A DNA stretch of 35,669 nt from Streptomyces sparsogenes (GCF_001704635.1 NZ_MAXF01000076.1:1-35669); one strand, 5' to 3'. Shown: positions 15,357-23,912, numbered from the stretch's first letter. Numbers and translations: made by a program. Notes: generated by a model not told the origin, from the sequence alone.

Positions 15357-17198
15357 GTGGCAGGTCCGGAAGAAGGCGCGCAGGCAGCTCGTGCCCGCGC
15401 CCTCGCGGTGCTGCGGATCCGTGGCGCCGCGCTCGCGGTCGCGCTGCTCCCGGCGGCGGCCGCCGTGGTGCTGCTGGTCGGCGGCGCCACCGGCCGCATC
15501 GGTGGCTCGCACGACGAGGGCTGGACCGCCGTCCGCTGGGCGGTGGTCGCCGGGGCCGTGGTGGTCCTGCTGCTGGCGGCCGCCGTGGCGGCCGTGGTCG
15601 TACGGGCCAGGCCCGCGCTCAGCCCGACCGTGCCGATCGCCGAGGAGACGGCCCCGGACCTGTATCGCCTGGTCCGCGACCTGGCCGAGCGCCTGGAGGT
15701 GCCCGCCCCGTCCGCCATAGCGCTCACCCCGGACTGCGACAGCTGGCTCGAGGACCGTACGCACCGGGCGCACGGCGGCAGGAGACGTACGGCCGGGGCG
15801 GGCGGCGGGCGGGCGCCGGTCGCCCCCGTGCTGGTCATCGGCTCGCCGTTCCTGTGGTGGATGCGGGTCGGCGAGCTGCGCGCCCTGCTCGCGCCCGTGG
15901 TCGCGGGCACCGGCCCGTCCGTGCACCCCGACATAGCGGCCGCCCGCCGCTTCGTGCGCGGGCTGGACGCCGCCGTGGCCGTCGCCGCCCTGGGCGGCCC
16001 CGCGCGCCCCGCGCCGCGCCGTGGAACGCCCGGGGCCGCCGTCGCGGCGCTCGGGCGGGCGGTGCGCCGCCCCGCCCTCGCGTTCCTCGGCTGGATCGCC
16101 CGGCTGCTGCTGCGCGGCTGCCGGGACCACGCCGCCGAGATGGAGCGTGCCGTGGCCGCCGCCGCCTCCGAGCGCGCCCAGGCCGTGGACTACGGGCTGC
16201 GGATCGTGGCCCAGGAGCAGGTCGGGCTGGCGTACGCGGGGTGGGACCGGCTGCTGACGAGGGTCGCGCTGCCCGCCTGGCGGATGGGCCGCTGGCCGTC
16301 CCGCCTGGACGCGGGCGTGGTGTCGGCCCTCACCGAGCTGTCCCGCCGCGACCGGCTGGCCGAGGGGTTCGCCTCCCGGCTCAGCGAGCGGCCCGCCTGC
16401 GACCTGCTGGAGGAGCCGGGGCTGATCGACGAGGCGACGTCCCTGCTGGCCGCCCGGCTGTTCCACGGCGGACCGAGCGAGCCGGGCCCGGACTGGTCCC
16501 CGGTCGACTGGGGCGCGTATCCGGAGGAGGTCGTGGACCGCAAGTGGCGGCTGGAGGCCGCCCGGCTGCACCGAGTCCTCGACGAGCAGCCCCACCCCGA
16601 CGCCGAGCCCGCCCCCGTGCCCCCTGAGCCTGCGCAGCCCGCCCCCGCGCAGCCCGACCCTGCGCCGCCCGGCCCCGTGGCGGCCGGCTGTGTGGCACCC
16701 GAGCCCGCCGCGCCCACCCTCGCCCGGGTCATGGAGCGGCTCACCGCCGCCCCCGACCGGGCCCCCACGGGGGAGCTCGGCGAGGAGGTCGCGGTCCTGC
16801 TGAGCGTGGAGCTGGCCCGCGAGGAGGCCCTCCACCGGGCGGAGACCCGCGCCCGGGGCCGGGCCGGCGGCCGCGCGGGGGAGGGGCCGGCGTCCGGCGG
16901 CGGTGACCTGTGGATCGACGGCTGCGCGCCGCTGTTCCCGCCGCAACCGCCCCGTACGGGTCGTGAGCTGCTGGCCGACCACGTCACGGCCATGGTGTGC
17001 TGCGCCGCCATAGACACGGCGGGCGCCGCGCCGGGGCTCGACTGGCTGGACGGGCCCGCGCTGCTGGTCGGCGGGCGGCGGCGGGCGGACCTGGCGTATC
17101 CGGTGCTGAGCCTGGTCGAGGACGGCGACGCGGAGCCGCTGCGCGCCTGGCTCGGCGAGGTGGGCGTACGGGCGGAGAAGCCGGTCCGGCTGGTGTGA
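15357..17198 (+). CDS. Membrane protein resembling an inactive M48 peptidase
   Basis: A 613-residue protein with two N-terminal membrane helices (about 20-42 and 60-82), then a domain laid out like M48 (HtpX/Ste24) peptidases: TAPDLYRLVRDLAERLEVPAPSAIALTPDCDSW, a VLVIGSPFLWWMRVGELRALLAPVVAG segment, and RDHAAEMERAVAAAASERAQA further on. In active members the fourth element reads ELxAVLAHELGH; here the HExxH positions read APVVAG, so the zinc site is missing. A Pro/Ala/Gln-rich linker (about 415-455) precedes a C-terminal domain. Likely a pseudopeptidase or scaffold. GTG at 15357 follows AGGGGG at ten bases. I place it between purD and purC as a conserved neighbour, function unknown. Confidence 0.72.
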   Translation: MAGPEEGAQAARARALAVLRIRGAALAVALLPAAAAVVLLVGGATGRIGGSHDEGWTAVRWAVVAGAVVVLLLAAAVAAVVVRARPALSPTVPIAEETAPDLYRLVRDLAERLEVPAPSAIALTPDCDSWLEDRTHRAHGGRRRTAGAGGGRAPVAPVLVIGSPFLWWMRVGELRALLAPVVAGTGPSVHPDIAAARRFVRGLDAAVAVAALGGPARPAPRRGTPGAAVAALGRAVRRPALAFLGWIARLLLRGCRDHAAEMERAVAAAASERAQAVDYGLRIVAQEQVGLAYAGWDRLLTRVALPAWRMGRWPSRLDAGVVSALTELSRRDRLAEGFASRLSERPACDLLEEPGLIDEATSLLAARLFHGGPSEPGPDWSPVDWGAYPEEVVDRKWRLEAARLHRVLDEQPHPDAEPAPVPPEPAQPAPAQPDPAPPGPVAAGCVAPEPAAPTLARVMERLTAAPDRAPTGELGEEVAVLLSVELAREEALHRAETRARGRAGGRAGEGPASGGGDLWIDGCAPLFPPQPPRTGRELLADHVTAMVCCAAIDTAGAAPGLDWLDGPALLVGGRRRADLAYPVLSLVEDGDAEPLRAWLGEVGVRAEKPVRLV

Positions 17199-17249
17199 CC
17201 CCCTCTCGGGCGACCCCGGGGCGGGCCGCGTAAATCGTGGTCCGCGCGG

Positions 17250-17267
17250 TTGACACCCAGGTGTGAA
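17250..17267 (+). promoter_or_regulatory. TTGACA -35-like box in an imperfect palindrome
   Basis: TTGACACCCAGGTGTGAA contains a perfect TTGACA (17250-17255) and an ACACC/GGTGT dyad. A clear -10 at the right distance is absent, so this could be an activator-dependent promoter or operator. It lies 114-131 bp before the dimethylformamidase-like gene. Confidence 0.4.
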
Positions 17268-17380
17268 CGCAAAGGGTCTGGGTTCGGCAAAGTCGCGACG
17301 ATCAGTGATGGAATAGGTGCGCAATGTGATGTGCTGGAGGCGGTGGTGAAAGGCCGGGGGACGCAGGGAGGGGACCAGTC

Positions 17381-18898
17381 GTGGACGCCAGGGAACCGGT
17401 CCGGCGCTGGGAGTCGGGAGCGCTCGCCCACGCGGTGACGGGCCCCTTCGGCCAGGGCCCCCTGCCGTGGCTGCGGGGCAGGCAGACCTACTTCGGCGAT
17501 GGCCGCCTGGTCCCGTGGTACGTGGACCAGGACCCGGCCACAGGAGCCACGGCGGCCACAGCAGTCACCAGCGTCACGGGAGGCCAGGAGGCCGCCGAGG
17601 GCCCCGGCCAGGGCCCGTCCATCCGGACCGCCGACGACGTCCACCGCCAGATCAAGGGCTTCGCCTCCGCCTCCGCCGCCGCCCCCGGCGAGTCCATCGA
17701 CTTCAGGATCACCGTCGACCCGCCCCAGCAGTTCAGCGTCGACGTCTACCGCATCGGCCACTACGGCGGCGACGGCGCCGCCAAGATGACCAGCAGCCCG
17801 CGCCTGGCCGGCATCGTCCAGTCGCCCCCGCTCACCGCCGACCGCACCGTCTCCTGCCACCACTGGTGGCTGTCGTGGCGGCTCCAGATCCCCTCGTACT
17901 GGCACGCCGGCGCGTACGTCGCCGTCCTGACCACCGCCGACGGCTACCGCAACCACATCCCCTTCACCGTCCGCGACACCCACCCCGCCGATCTCCTGCT
18001 CGTCCTGCCGGACATCACCTGGCAGGCGTACAACCTCTACCCCGAGGACGGCCGGACCGGCGCCAGCCTCTACCACGCGTGGGACGAGCGCGGCCGGCTG
18101 CTCGGCGAGTCGCAGGCCGCCGTCACGGTCTCCTTCGACCGGCCGTACGCGGGCGCCGGGCTGCCCCTGCACATCGGCCACGCGTACGACTTCATCCGCT
18201 GGGCCGAGCGCCTCGGCTACGACCTGGCGTACGCCGAGTCCCGCGATCTGCACGCGGGCCGCGTGGACCCCACCCGCTACCGCGGCCTGGTCTTCCCCGG
18301 CCACGACGAGTACTGGTCGGCGCCGCTGCGGCGCAGCGTCGAGAGGGCCCGCGACAGCGGCACCTCGCTGGTCTTCCTCTCCGCCAACACCATGTACTGG
18401 CAGGTCGGCCTCGTGGACTCGCCCTCCGGCCCGGACCGCCTGCTGACCTGCCACAAGCGCCGCGGCCCCGGCCGCTCCGCGCAGTGGCGGGAGACCGCGC
18501 CCGAGCAGCAGCTCCTGGGCATCCAGTACGCGGGCCCGGTGCCCCAGCCGGCCCCGCTGATCGTGCGGAACGCGAGCCACTGGCTGTGGGAGGCGACGGG
18601 CGCGGACGAGGGCGACGAGCTGCCCGGCCTGGTCGCGGGGGAGGCCGACCGCTACTTCCCGCGCACCTGTCTGCCCGAGCACCTGCGCCGGATCCTGCTC
18701 GCCCACTCCCCGTACCGGGACGCCGGGGGCGTCACCCGGCACCAGGACACCTCGCTGTACCGCGCCCCCAGCGGCGCCCTGGTCTTCGCCTCCGGCACCT
18801 TCGCCTGGACCCCGGCCCTCGACCGGCCCGGCCACACCGACGTACGGGTGCAGCGGGCCACCGCCAACCTTCTGGACCGCATCTGCAAACGGGACTGA
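17381..18898 (+). CDS. N,N-dimethylformamidase beta-subunit-like protein
   Basis: A 505-residue soluble protein related to the C-terminal domain of the large subunit of N,N-dimethylformamidase. Marks of the family: FSVDVYRIGHYGGDGA (beta-sandwich part), VLPDITWQAYNLYPEDG, SFDRPYAG, YDFIRWAERLGYDLAYAESRDLH and VFPGHDEYWSAPLRRSVERARDSGTSLVFLSANTMYWQ, where the HDEYW signature lies in a glutaminase-like fold. The characterised enzyme uses a mononuclear iron bound by two tyrosines and a glutamate; equivalents seem present but cannot be assigned without alignment. Most genomic members have unknown substrates, so amide hydrolysis is only a suggestion. GTG at 17381 follows GGGAGGGG. No signal peptide; no small alpha subunit is nearby. 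Confidence 0.88.
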   Translation: MDAREPVRRWESGALAHAVTGPFGQGPLPWLRGRQTYFGDGRLVPWYVDQDPATGATAATAVTSVTGGQEAAEGPGQGPSIRTADDVHRQIKGFASASAAAPGESIDFRITVDPPQQFSVDVYRIGHYGGDGAAKMTSSPRLAGIVQSPPLTADRTVSCHHWWLSWRLQIPSYWHAGAYVAVLTTADGYRNHIPFTVRDTHPADLLLVLPDITWQAYNLYPEDGRTGASLYHAWDERGRLLGESQAAVTVSFDRPYAGAGLPLHIGHAYDFIRWAERLGYDLAYAESRDLHAGRVDPTRYRGLVFPGHDEYWSAPLRRSVERARDSGTSLVFLSANTMYWQVGLVDSPSGPDRLLTCHKRRGPGRSAQWRETAPEQQLLGIQYAGPVPQPAPLIVRNASHWLWEATGADEGDELPGLVAGEADRYFPRTCLPEHLRRILLAHSPYRDAGGVTRHQDTSLYRAPSGALVFASGTFAWTPALDRPGHTDVRVQRATANLLDRICKRD

Positions 18899-19038
18899 GC
18901 CCGGCCCCGAGCAGGACCGGAGCCGAACCGGAGCGGGGCTGAAAGCCGCAGGCCACGCCCGGTGTGCCCCGCCTCGGTCGCGGGCCGGGGCGTGGGGCAG
19001 AATCGTGGGGTCCTTGGACAAACCCACCAGGAGGAACC

Positions 19039-19959
19039 GTGTCCGGATTCGTGGAGAAGCCCGAGCCGGTGGAGGTCCCGGGCCTTGTGCACCTGCACAC
19101 AGGCAAGGTGCGCGACCTCTACCGGAACGAGAGGGGCGACCTGGTCATGGTCGCCAGCGACCGGATGTCGGCCTTCGACTGGGTGCTGCCGACCGAGATC
19201 CCCGAGAAGGGCAAGATCCTCACCCAGCTCTCCCTGTGGTGGTTCGACCAGTTCATCGACCTGGTGCCCAACCACGTCCTGTCCACCGAGGTGCCCGAGG
19301 GCGCCCCCGCCGACTGGGCGGGCCGCACGCTGGTGTGCCGCTCGCTGCGGATGCTCCCGGTGGAGTGCGTGGCCCGCGGCTATCTGACCGGCTCGGGCCT
19401 GGCCGAGTACCGGGAGAGCCGGACGGTGTGCGGGATCGCGCTGCCGGAGGGCCTGGTCGACGGCTCCGAGCTGCCCTCCCCGATCTTCACCCCGGCCACC
19501 AAGGCCGAGGTCGGCGAGCACGACGAGAACGTGCCGTACGAGGAGGTGGCCCGCCGGGTCGGCGCCGAGACCGCCGCCCAGCTCCGCCAGGCCACGCTCG
19601 CGGTCTACAACCGGGGCCGTGACATCGCCCGCGACCGGGGGATCATCCTCGCCGACACCAAGTTCGAGTTCGGCTGCGCCGACGCCGAGGGCGGCTCGGA
19701 CGGGGAGGAACTGATCCTCGCCGACGAGGTGCTGACCCCCGACTCCTCCCGCTTCTGGCCCGCCGACCAGTGGCAGCCCGGGCGCGCGCAGCCGTCCTTC
19801 GACAAGCAGTTCGTCCGCGACTGGCTGACCTCCCCGGCCTCCGGCTGGGACCGCCACGGCGAGCAGCCGCCGCCCCCGCTGCCGGAGGAGATCGTGGAGC
19901 GGACGCGGGCCAAGTACGCGGAGGCGTACGAGCGCCTGACCGGCACCCGCTGGTCCTGA
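19039..19959 (+). CDS. purC: SAICAR synthetase (phosphoribosylaminoimidazole-succinocarboxamide synthase)
   Basis: Joins CAIR and aspartate with ATP to form SAICAR in purine synthesis. The 306 residues match the longer actinobacterial and eukaryote-like PurC. Diagnostic segments: LHTGKVRDLYRNERGDLVMVASDRMSAFDWVLPTEIPEKGKILTQLS (nucleotide site), VECVARGYLTGSGLAEY, FTPATKAEVGEHDENV, and IILADTKFEFGC with later LADEVLTPDSSRFWPADQW (substrate and metal residues). GTG at 19039 has an excellent AGGAGGAACC site; an upstream in-frame start has none. It is followed by a 13-bp hairpin shared with the opposing tRNA gene. CAGAAT at 18998-19003 may be its -10. Confidence 0.98.
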   Translation: MSGFVEKPEPVEVPGLVHLHTGKVRDLYRNERGDLVMVASDRMSAFDWVLPTEIPEKGKILTQLSLWWFDQFIDLVPNHVLSTEVPEGAPADWAGRTLVCRSLRMLPVECVARGYLTGSGLAEYRESRTVCGIALPEGLVDGSELPSPIFTPATKAEVGEHDENVPYEEVARRVGAETAAQLRQATLAVYNRGRDIARDRGIILADTKFEFGCADAEGGSDGEELILADEVLTPDSSRFWPADQWQPGRAQPSFDKQFVRDWLTSPASGWDRHGEQPPPPLPEEIVERTRAKYAEAYERLTGTRWS

Positions 19960-20038
19960 CCCGCTCCCGCCCGCCGGGCCCCCTTGCGCCGGGGCCCGGC
20001 CGCGGGGGCCCCGCGGTGCGGGGCAGCGGCAGCACGAC

Positions 20039-20069
20039 GAAGGCCCTGGCCGATACGGCCAGGGCCTTC
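20039..20069. terminator. 13-bp bidirectional terminator hairpin
   Basis: GAAGGCCCTGGCC (20039-20051) pairs perfectly with 20057-20069 around a 5-base loop. It starts 8 bases after the 3' end of the leftward tRNA-Gly and lies 80 bp after the purC stop, so it can end both transcripts. Confidence 0.85.
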
Positions 20070-20076
20070 CTCACAG

Positions 20077-20149
20077 AGCGGACGACGAGGCTCGAACTCG
20101 CGACCTCAACCTTGGCAAGGTTGCGCTCTACCAACTGAGCTACGTCCGC
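20077..20149 (-). tRNA. tRNA-Gly (GCC anticodon), canonical
   Basis: A 73-base cloverleaf on the minus strand: acceptor GCGGACG/CGTCCGC with discriminator T, D-loop AGTTGGTA containing G18G19, anticodon loop TTGCCAA, and a standard GTTCGAG T-loop. No CCA is encoded. It reads Gly codons GGC and GGT. A strong terminator follows. Confidence 0.96.
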
Positions 20150-20263
20150 ATGCGCCGCGTCTTCCGTCCGATCGGGGCGGATTCCGTCCGGCGCGCATCC
20201 ACTATAACCAAACCCGCGACGGGGGAACTACCTCGTGGCCCGCCAGGGCCCCCGTTCCCGCCA

Positions 20264-20890
20264 TCAGCCGACGTCATGGGGCCGGAACTGGATGCTGATC
20301 CGCGCCCCCGTGGCCCGGGTGCTCTTGGGGATCGCGTGCTCCCAGGTCCGCTGGCAGGAGCCGCCCATCACGATCAGATCGCCGTGTCCGAGCGGCCGCC
20401 GCACGGCGGGCCCGCCGCCGCGCGGGCGCAGCGTGAGGTCGCGCGGCGCGCCGACGGACAGGATGGCGACCATGGTGTCCTGGTGGGCGCCCCGGCCGAG
20501 CCGGTCGCCGTGCCAGGCCACGCTGTCCCGGCCGTCCCGGTAGTAGCAGAGCCCGGCGGTGGTGAACGGCTCGCCGAGCTCGGCGGCGTAATGCGCGGAG
20601 AGCGCGGCGCGGGCCTCGTCCAGGACGGGGTGCGGCAGCGCGTCGCCCGCGCCGTAGAAGGCGAGCAGCCGAGGCACGGCCACCACCTGGTCGTACATGT
20701 GCCGCCGCTCCGCCCGCCAGGGCACCTCCTCGGCGAGCCGCGCGAACAGCGCGTCGGCCCCGCTCAGCCACCCCGGCAGCAGATCGATCCACGCCCCGTC
20801 GCCGAGCACGGTCCGGCGGAGACCGTCCAGCGGGCCGAGACGGATGTCGTCGGTCTGGTCGAAGAGCGAGCCCTGGAGGTACGGGGGCAT
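20264..20890 (-). CDS. AlkB-like Fe(II)/2-oxoglutarate dioxygenase
   Basis: A 208-residue protein of the AlkB family, which removes alkyl groups from N1-methyladenine or N3-methylcytosine in DNA or RNA using iron and 2-oxoglutarate. Iron ligands are in AWHGDRLG (H127, D129) and TWEHAIPK (H185); 2-oxoglutarate arginines are in GARISIQFR (R197, R203). The double-stranded beta-helix segments TMVAILSVGAPRDLTLRP and HGDLIVMGG are also clear. ATG at 20890 is six bases after a TATCCT hexamer with no ribosome site, so the mRNA is probably leaderless. It diverges from the hydrolase gene with only 86 bp between the starts. No adaptive-response regulator (Ada) is seen nearby. Confidence 0.94.
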   Translation of the reverse strand: MPPYLQGSLFDQTDDIRLGPLDGLRRTVLGDGAWIDLLPGWLSGADALFARLAEEVPWRAERRHMYDQVVAVPRLLAFYGAGDALPHPVLDEARAALSAHYAAELGEPFTTAGLCYYRDGRDSVAWHGDRLGRGAHQDTMVAILSVGAPRDLTLRPRGGGPAVRRPLGHGDLIVMGGSCQRTWEHAIPKSTRATGARISIQFRPHDVG

Positions 20891-20896
20891 GGGTCC

Positions 20897-20902
20897 AGGA
20901 TA
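20897..20902 (-). promoter_or_regulatory. -10 TATCCT, leaderless start of AlkB-like gene
   Basis: On the minus strand TATCCT ends six bases before the ATG at 20890. No Shine-Dalgarno sequence and no convincing -35. Confidence 0.6.
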
Positions 20903-20964
20903 ACCGGCGTACCGAATACCTGTGCGATTTGATGGTTCGACTGCGGGCGGCGTGGGCCCTGGGT

Positions 20965-20970
20965 TACGGT
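20965..20970 (+). promoter_or_regulatory. -10 TACGGT, leaderless start of hydrolase gene
   Basis: TACGGT ends six bases before the ATG at 20977, again without a ribosome site. It mirrors the divergent AlkB promoter 63 bp away. Confidence 0.6.
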
Positions 20971-20976
20971 CCGCGC

Positions 20977-21738
20977 ATGGCTGAATTCGTACTGGTGGCG
21001 GGCGCATGGCTGGGGGCGTGGGCGTGGGACGAGGTGATGCCGGAGCTACGGGCGGCCGGGCACGGCGCCCATGCGCTGACGCTGTCCGGGCTCGCCGAGA
21101 AGCGCGGCGTGCCGGCCGGGCAGCGGACGCATGTGGCGGACATCGTCGGCGAGGTGGAGCGGCTCGATCTGCGCGATGTCGTCCTCGTCGGCCACAGCTA
21201 CTCGGGCATCCCGGCCGGCCAGGCCGCCGAGCGGATCGGCGACCGGCTGGCGCGGGTGGTGTTCGTCGACTCCAATGTCCCGGCGGACGGGGAGTCCTTC
21301 GCCTCGCGCTGGTGGCGGGGCGCGGCGGAGTTCGCGGCGGCACTCGCCGGGAACGGCGGCTTCTGGGCGCCTCTGACCGCGGCCGAGTGCGCCGGCCAGG
21401 GCCTCACCGACGAGCAGATCGCCCGGTTCGTCGGCGGCGCGACACCCCACCCGGGCGCCTCCCTGACCGAGCCAGCCGAGCTGACGCGCCCACTCGGCGA
21501 GCTTCCGGCGACATACGTCAAGTGCCTGCTCGACGGGCCCGAGCCGAGCGACGACGTGGCGGAGCTGCTGAAGAGCGAGCGCTGGCGGCTGGTCGAGCTG
21601 GACACCGGCCACTGGCCGATGTTCTCCCGGCCCCGGGAGCTGGCCCGCATCCTGACCGAGGCGGCCGCCTGGAGCGGGCCGCCGGATCGAACCGCTGGCT
21701 CCGGCAGCTTGACCTCACCGCTGGTTTCAGGCCGCTAG
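20977..21738 (+). CDS. Alpha/beta hydrolase
   Basis: A 253-residue alpha/beta-fold hydrolase of the salicylate-esterase/HNL-like group: FVLVAGAWLGAWAWDEVMPELRAAGH gives the oxyanion region, nucleophile Ser is in VVLVGHSYSGIPAG, acid candidates follow in VFVDSNVPADG, and catalytic His is in ELDTGHWPMFSRP near the end. Such enzymes cleave esters or amides; the natural substrate is unknown. ATG at 20977 is leaderless by position of the TACGGT hexamer. The stop codon TAG (21736-21738) is made by the left CTAG terminus of the adjacent inverted-repeat element; the last 25 residues (GPPDRTAGSGSLTSPLVSGR) are beyond the fold and may be recent. Confidence 0.92.
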   Translation: MAEFVLVAGAWLGAWAWDEVMPELRAAGHGAHALTLSGLAEKRGVPAGQRTHVADIVGEVERLDLRDVVLVGHSYSGIPAGQAAERIGDRLARVVFVDSNVPADGESFASRWWRGAAEFAAALAGNGGFWAPLTAAECAGQGLTDEQIARFVGGATPHPGASLTEPAELTRPLGELPATYVKCLLDGPEPSDDVAELLKSERWRLVELDTGHWPMFSRPRELARILTEAAAWSGPPDRTAGSGSLTSPLVSGR

Positions 21739-21904
21739 GGTCCGTCTTCAAAGGGGGCGCCCTGCTCACGACGCCTGGCACGGCACCTCGCTGCGTTGTC
21801 GGAGTCGCCCGAGTACGCCCAGTACGAGGGCGATCCTCCGCCTTGCGATGCACCGCACCAGACGCCGCTCGCGGCCGGACGCCCCCTTTGAAGACGGACC
21901 CTAG
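21735..21904. mobile_element. 170-bp MITE-like element with 25-bp perfect terminal inverted repeats
   Basis: The left end (21735-21759) starts CTAGGGTCCGTCTTCAAAGG and the right end (21880-21904) is its exact reverse complement over 25 bp. The 120 bp between codes for nothing. Terminal CTAG on both sides may be a 4-bp target duplication, as with IS5-type transposases (inference). The left CTAG contains the stop of the hydrolase gene and the right CTAG that of the response regulator. Transcribed from either side it would fold into a long hairpin and act as a bidirectional terminator. No transposase is present in the window, so it would be non-autonomous. Confidence 0.82.
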
Positions 21905-22521
21905 ATCCAGCCCCGCTCCCGCGCCATACGGGCCGCCGCGTGCCGGTTCTCGGCCGGGATCTTGGACGCGGCCGAGGACAGGTAGTTGCGCACCGTCCCC
22001 TGGGAGAGCCCGGCCCGCTGGGCGATCTCCGCGATGGACGCCCCGTCCGCCGCCAGCTCCAGCAGCTCCGCCTCCCGCGCGGTGAGCGGGGAGTCGCCCG
22101 CGCTGATCGCGTCGGCCGCCAGGTCGGGGTCGATGTAGCGGTTGCCGCCGTGCACCGTACGGATGATCTCGGCCAGCCGCCGGGCCGACGCGGTCTTGGG
22201 CAGAAAGCCCCGCACCCCGGCCTCCAGCGCCCGCTTGAGGTGGCCCGGGCGGCCGTGGCTGGTGACGATCATGGCGCGGCAGTCCGGCAGCTCGGACCGT
22301 AGCGAGGCGGCCACCGACACCCCGTCCGCCCCCGGCATCTGCAGGTCGAGCACCGCCACATCGGGCCGGTGCGCCCGCGCCATCGCCAGCGCCTCGGGCC
22401 CGGACGCGGCCTCCGCGACGACCAGCAGGTCCTCTTCGAGCGACAGCAGGGCGGCCAGGGCGCCCCGGATCAGATGCTCGTCGTCCGCGAGCAGCACCCG
22501 GATCGGGGATGTCCCGCTCAT
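21901..22521 (-). CDS. LuxR/NarL-family response regulator
   Basis: A 206-residue two-component response regulator, DesR/LiaR-like. Receiver domain residues 1-120: acidic pair in LLADDEHLIRG, phospho-acceptor D59 in VAVLDLQMPGADG, switch residue TS in MIVTSHG and K109 in FLPKTAS. LuxR-type HTH about 140-200: SPLTAREAELLELAADGASIAEIAQRAGLSQGTVRNYLSSAASKI. ATG at 22521 overlaps the kinase TGA by four bases. Stop codon TAG lies in the right end of the MITE-like element. Last gene of a leftward operon with ABC ATPase, permease and kinase; it probably activates this operon (family pattern, inference). Confidence 0.96.
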   Translation of the reverse strand: MSGTSPIRVLLADDEHLIRGALAALLSLEEDLLVVAEAASGPEALAMARAHRPDVAVLDLQMPGADGVSVAASLRSELPDCRAMIVTSHGRPGHLKRALEAGVRGFLPKTASARRLAEIIRTVHGGNRYIDPDLAADAISAGDSPLTAREAELLELAADGASIAEIAQRAGLSQGTVRNYLSSAASKIPAENRHAAARMARERGWI

Positions 22522-23888
22522 ACGCCGCCCCCTTCGCGCCCCTGGCGTCCCTCGCGCCCTTCCCGTCCTTGCCGCCCCTCGCGCCCCTCGCGCCCCGGGT
22601 CCGCGGACAGCGGGAGCTCGGCCCGCAGCCGGTACGTCCCGCCCTCCCCGGGTCCTGACCACAGCGTGCCGCCGAGCGGCGCCAGCCGCTCCCGCAGCCC
22701 CTTGAGCCCGTTCCCAGCGGTGCCCGCAGTGCCCGCGGACGCGGATGTGCCCAGGTCCGAGACCCCGTCATTCTCCATGACGAGCACCGCCGTACGGCCC
22801 CCGTCCGCCGTCCGGCTCAGCGCGACCCGCACCGTGCAGCGGGCGGCCTCCGCGTGCCGCAGGACGTTGGTCGTGCCCTCGCGCACCACCCACCCGAGCG
22901 CCGACCGCACCGCCGCCGGCAGCCCCCCGGCCCAGCCCCCGCCCCCGCCCTCACCCCCGCCCTCATCCACGCCCCCGTCCCCGCCCGGGTATTCGATCCG
23001 GCAGTCGACGCGGGCCGCCCGCAGCAGCGACCGCGCACCCGCCAGCTCCACCTGCAGATCCGCCCCCCGGTAGCCGCGCACCACGTCCCGCACCTCCCGC
23101 TGAGACTCCTGCGCGATCCGCTGCACCTCCGCCATCTGCTCGGCGGCCTCCGGCCTCCCGCGCCGCGCCAGTTGCACCGCCAGCTCGCTCTTGAGCGCGA
23201 TCACCGCCAGGTTGCGGCCCATCACATCGTGGAGATCCCGGCCGAACCGCAGCCGCTCCTCCGCCACCGCGAGCCGCGCCTGCACCTCCCGGCTCGCGTC
23301 CAGCTCCCACATCACCACCAGCATCCAGATCGAGCTGCGCACCGTGAACAGGGCCAGGGCGGCCATCAGAAGCACCGCGAAGGCGGAGCCCACCACCATG
23401 AAGGGGCCCTCCCCGGCGACGGCCAGCGCCGCGAGCGTCGCCGCGCCGATCCCCGCGTGCAGCAGGATGAAGGCGCGTACGGACAGCAGCAGGGCGGACG
23501 AGAGGGAGAACGGCAGCGTGTTCATCGTCACCGCCGTCATGAACGCCGAGCCGTCCGGCGCCCCCACCGTGGACAGGACCGCCACCCCCACCCCCTGCCC
23601 CGCCACCATCGGCACGGTCGCGAGCGCCAACAGCCCCCACGGCACCTCCCGCTCGCGCCGCCGGTGTTCGATCCCCCGCCGCAGCAGCGGGATCGCCAGC
23701 ACGCTCTGGACCGCCGAGAGGCCGAGCTGCGCCCAGGCCAGCCCGCCGGCCACGCCCTCGTCCCGGAGCCTGCCGGGCAGCGGCCCCGCCATGACGACCA
23801 GCATGATCCAGGGCAGCGCGTACAGCGTCCACCGCGTGAGCAGCTCCACGCGCACCTGTCGGCTGCGCCGCCGCCATCGGCGTATCAC
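22518..23888 (-). CDS. Sensor histidine kinase, HisKA_3 (DesK/LiaS-like)
   Basis: A 456-residue membrane kinase. Five or six N-terminal hydrophobic helices (about 18-195) and no large outside domain, like DesK sensors that read membrane state. Phosphate-accepting His220 is in RFGRDLHDVMGRNLAVIALKSELA (HisKA_3), and the ATPase domain contains VVREGTTNVLRHA, VMENDG and GNGLKGLRERLAPLGG. The C-terminus is a peculiar (GRE/GRQ) repeat tail encoded by GCG/CGCGAGG repeats. GTG at 23888 is chosen because GGAGATGGGGGACC precedes it; reading frame stays open farther upstream through the large palindrome. Partner is the coupled response regulator; the cell signal is unknown. Confidence 0.95.
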   Translation of the reverse strand: MIRRWRRRSRQVRVELLTRWTLYALPWIMLVVMAGPLPGRLRDEGVAGGLAWAQLGLSAVQSVLAIPLLRRGIEHRRREREVPWGLLALATVPMVAGQGVGVAVLSTVGAPDGSAFMTAVTMNTLPFSLSSALLLSVRAFILLHAGIGAATLAALAVAGEGPFMVVGSAFAVLLMAALALFTVRSSIWMLVVMWELDASREVQARLAVAEERLRFGRDLHDVMGRNLAVIALKSELAVQLARRGRPEAAEQMAEVQRIAQESQREVRDVVRGYRGADLQVELAGARSLLRAARVDCRIEYPGGDGGVDEGGGEGGGGGWAGGLPAAVRSALGWVVREGTTNVLRHAEAARCTVRVALSRTADGGRTAVLVMENDGVSDLGTSASAGTAGTAGNGLKGLRERLAPLGGTLWSGPGEGGTYRLRAELPLSADPGREGREGRQGREGREGRQGREGGGV

Positions 23889-23912
23889 CGGTCCCCCATC
23901 TCCTGTGTTTTT

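Noticed and set aside
20929..21904. Insertion having broken the hydrolase or the regulator
   Set aside because: Both proteins retain complete domains; the element only provides their stop codons.
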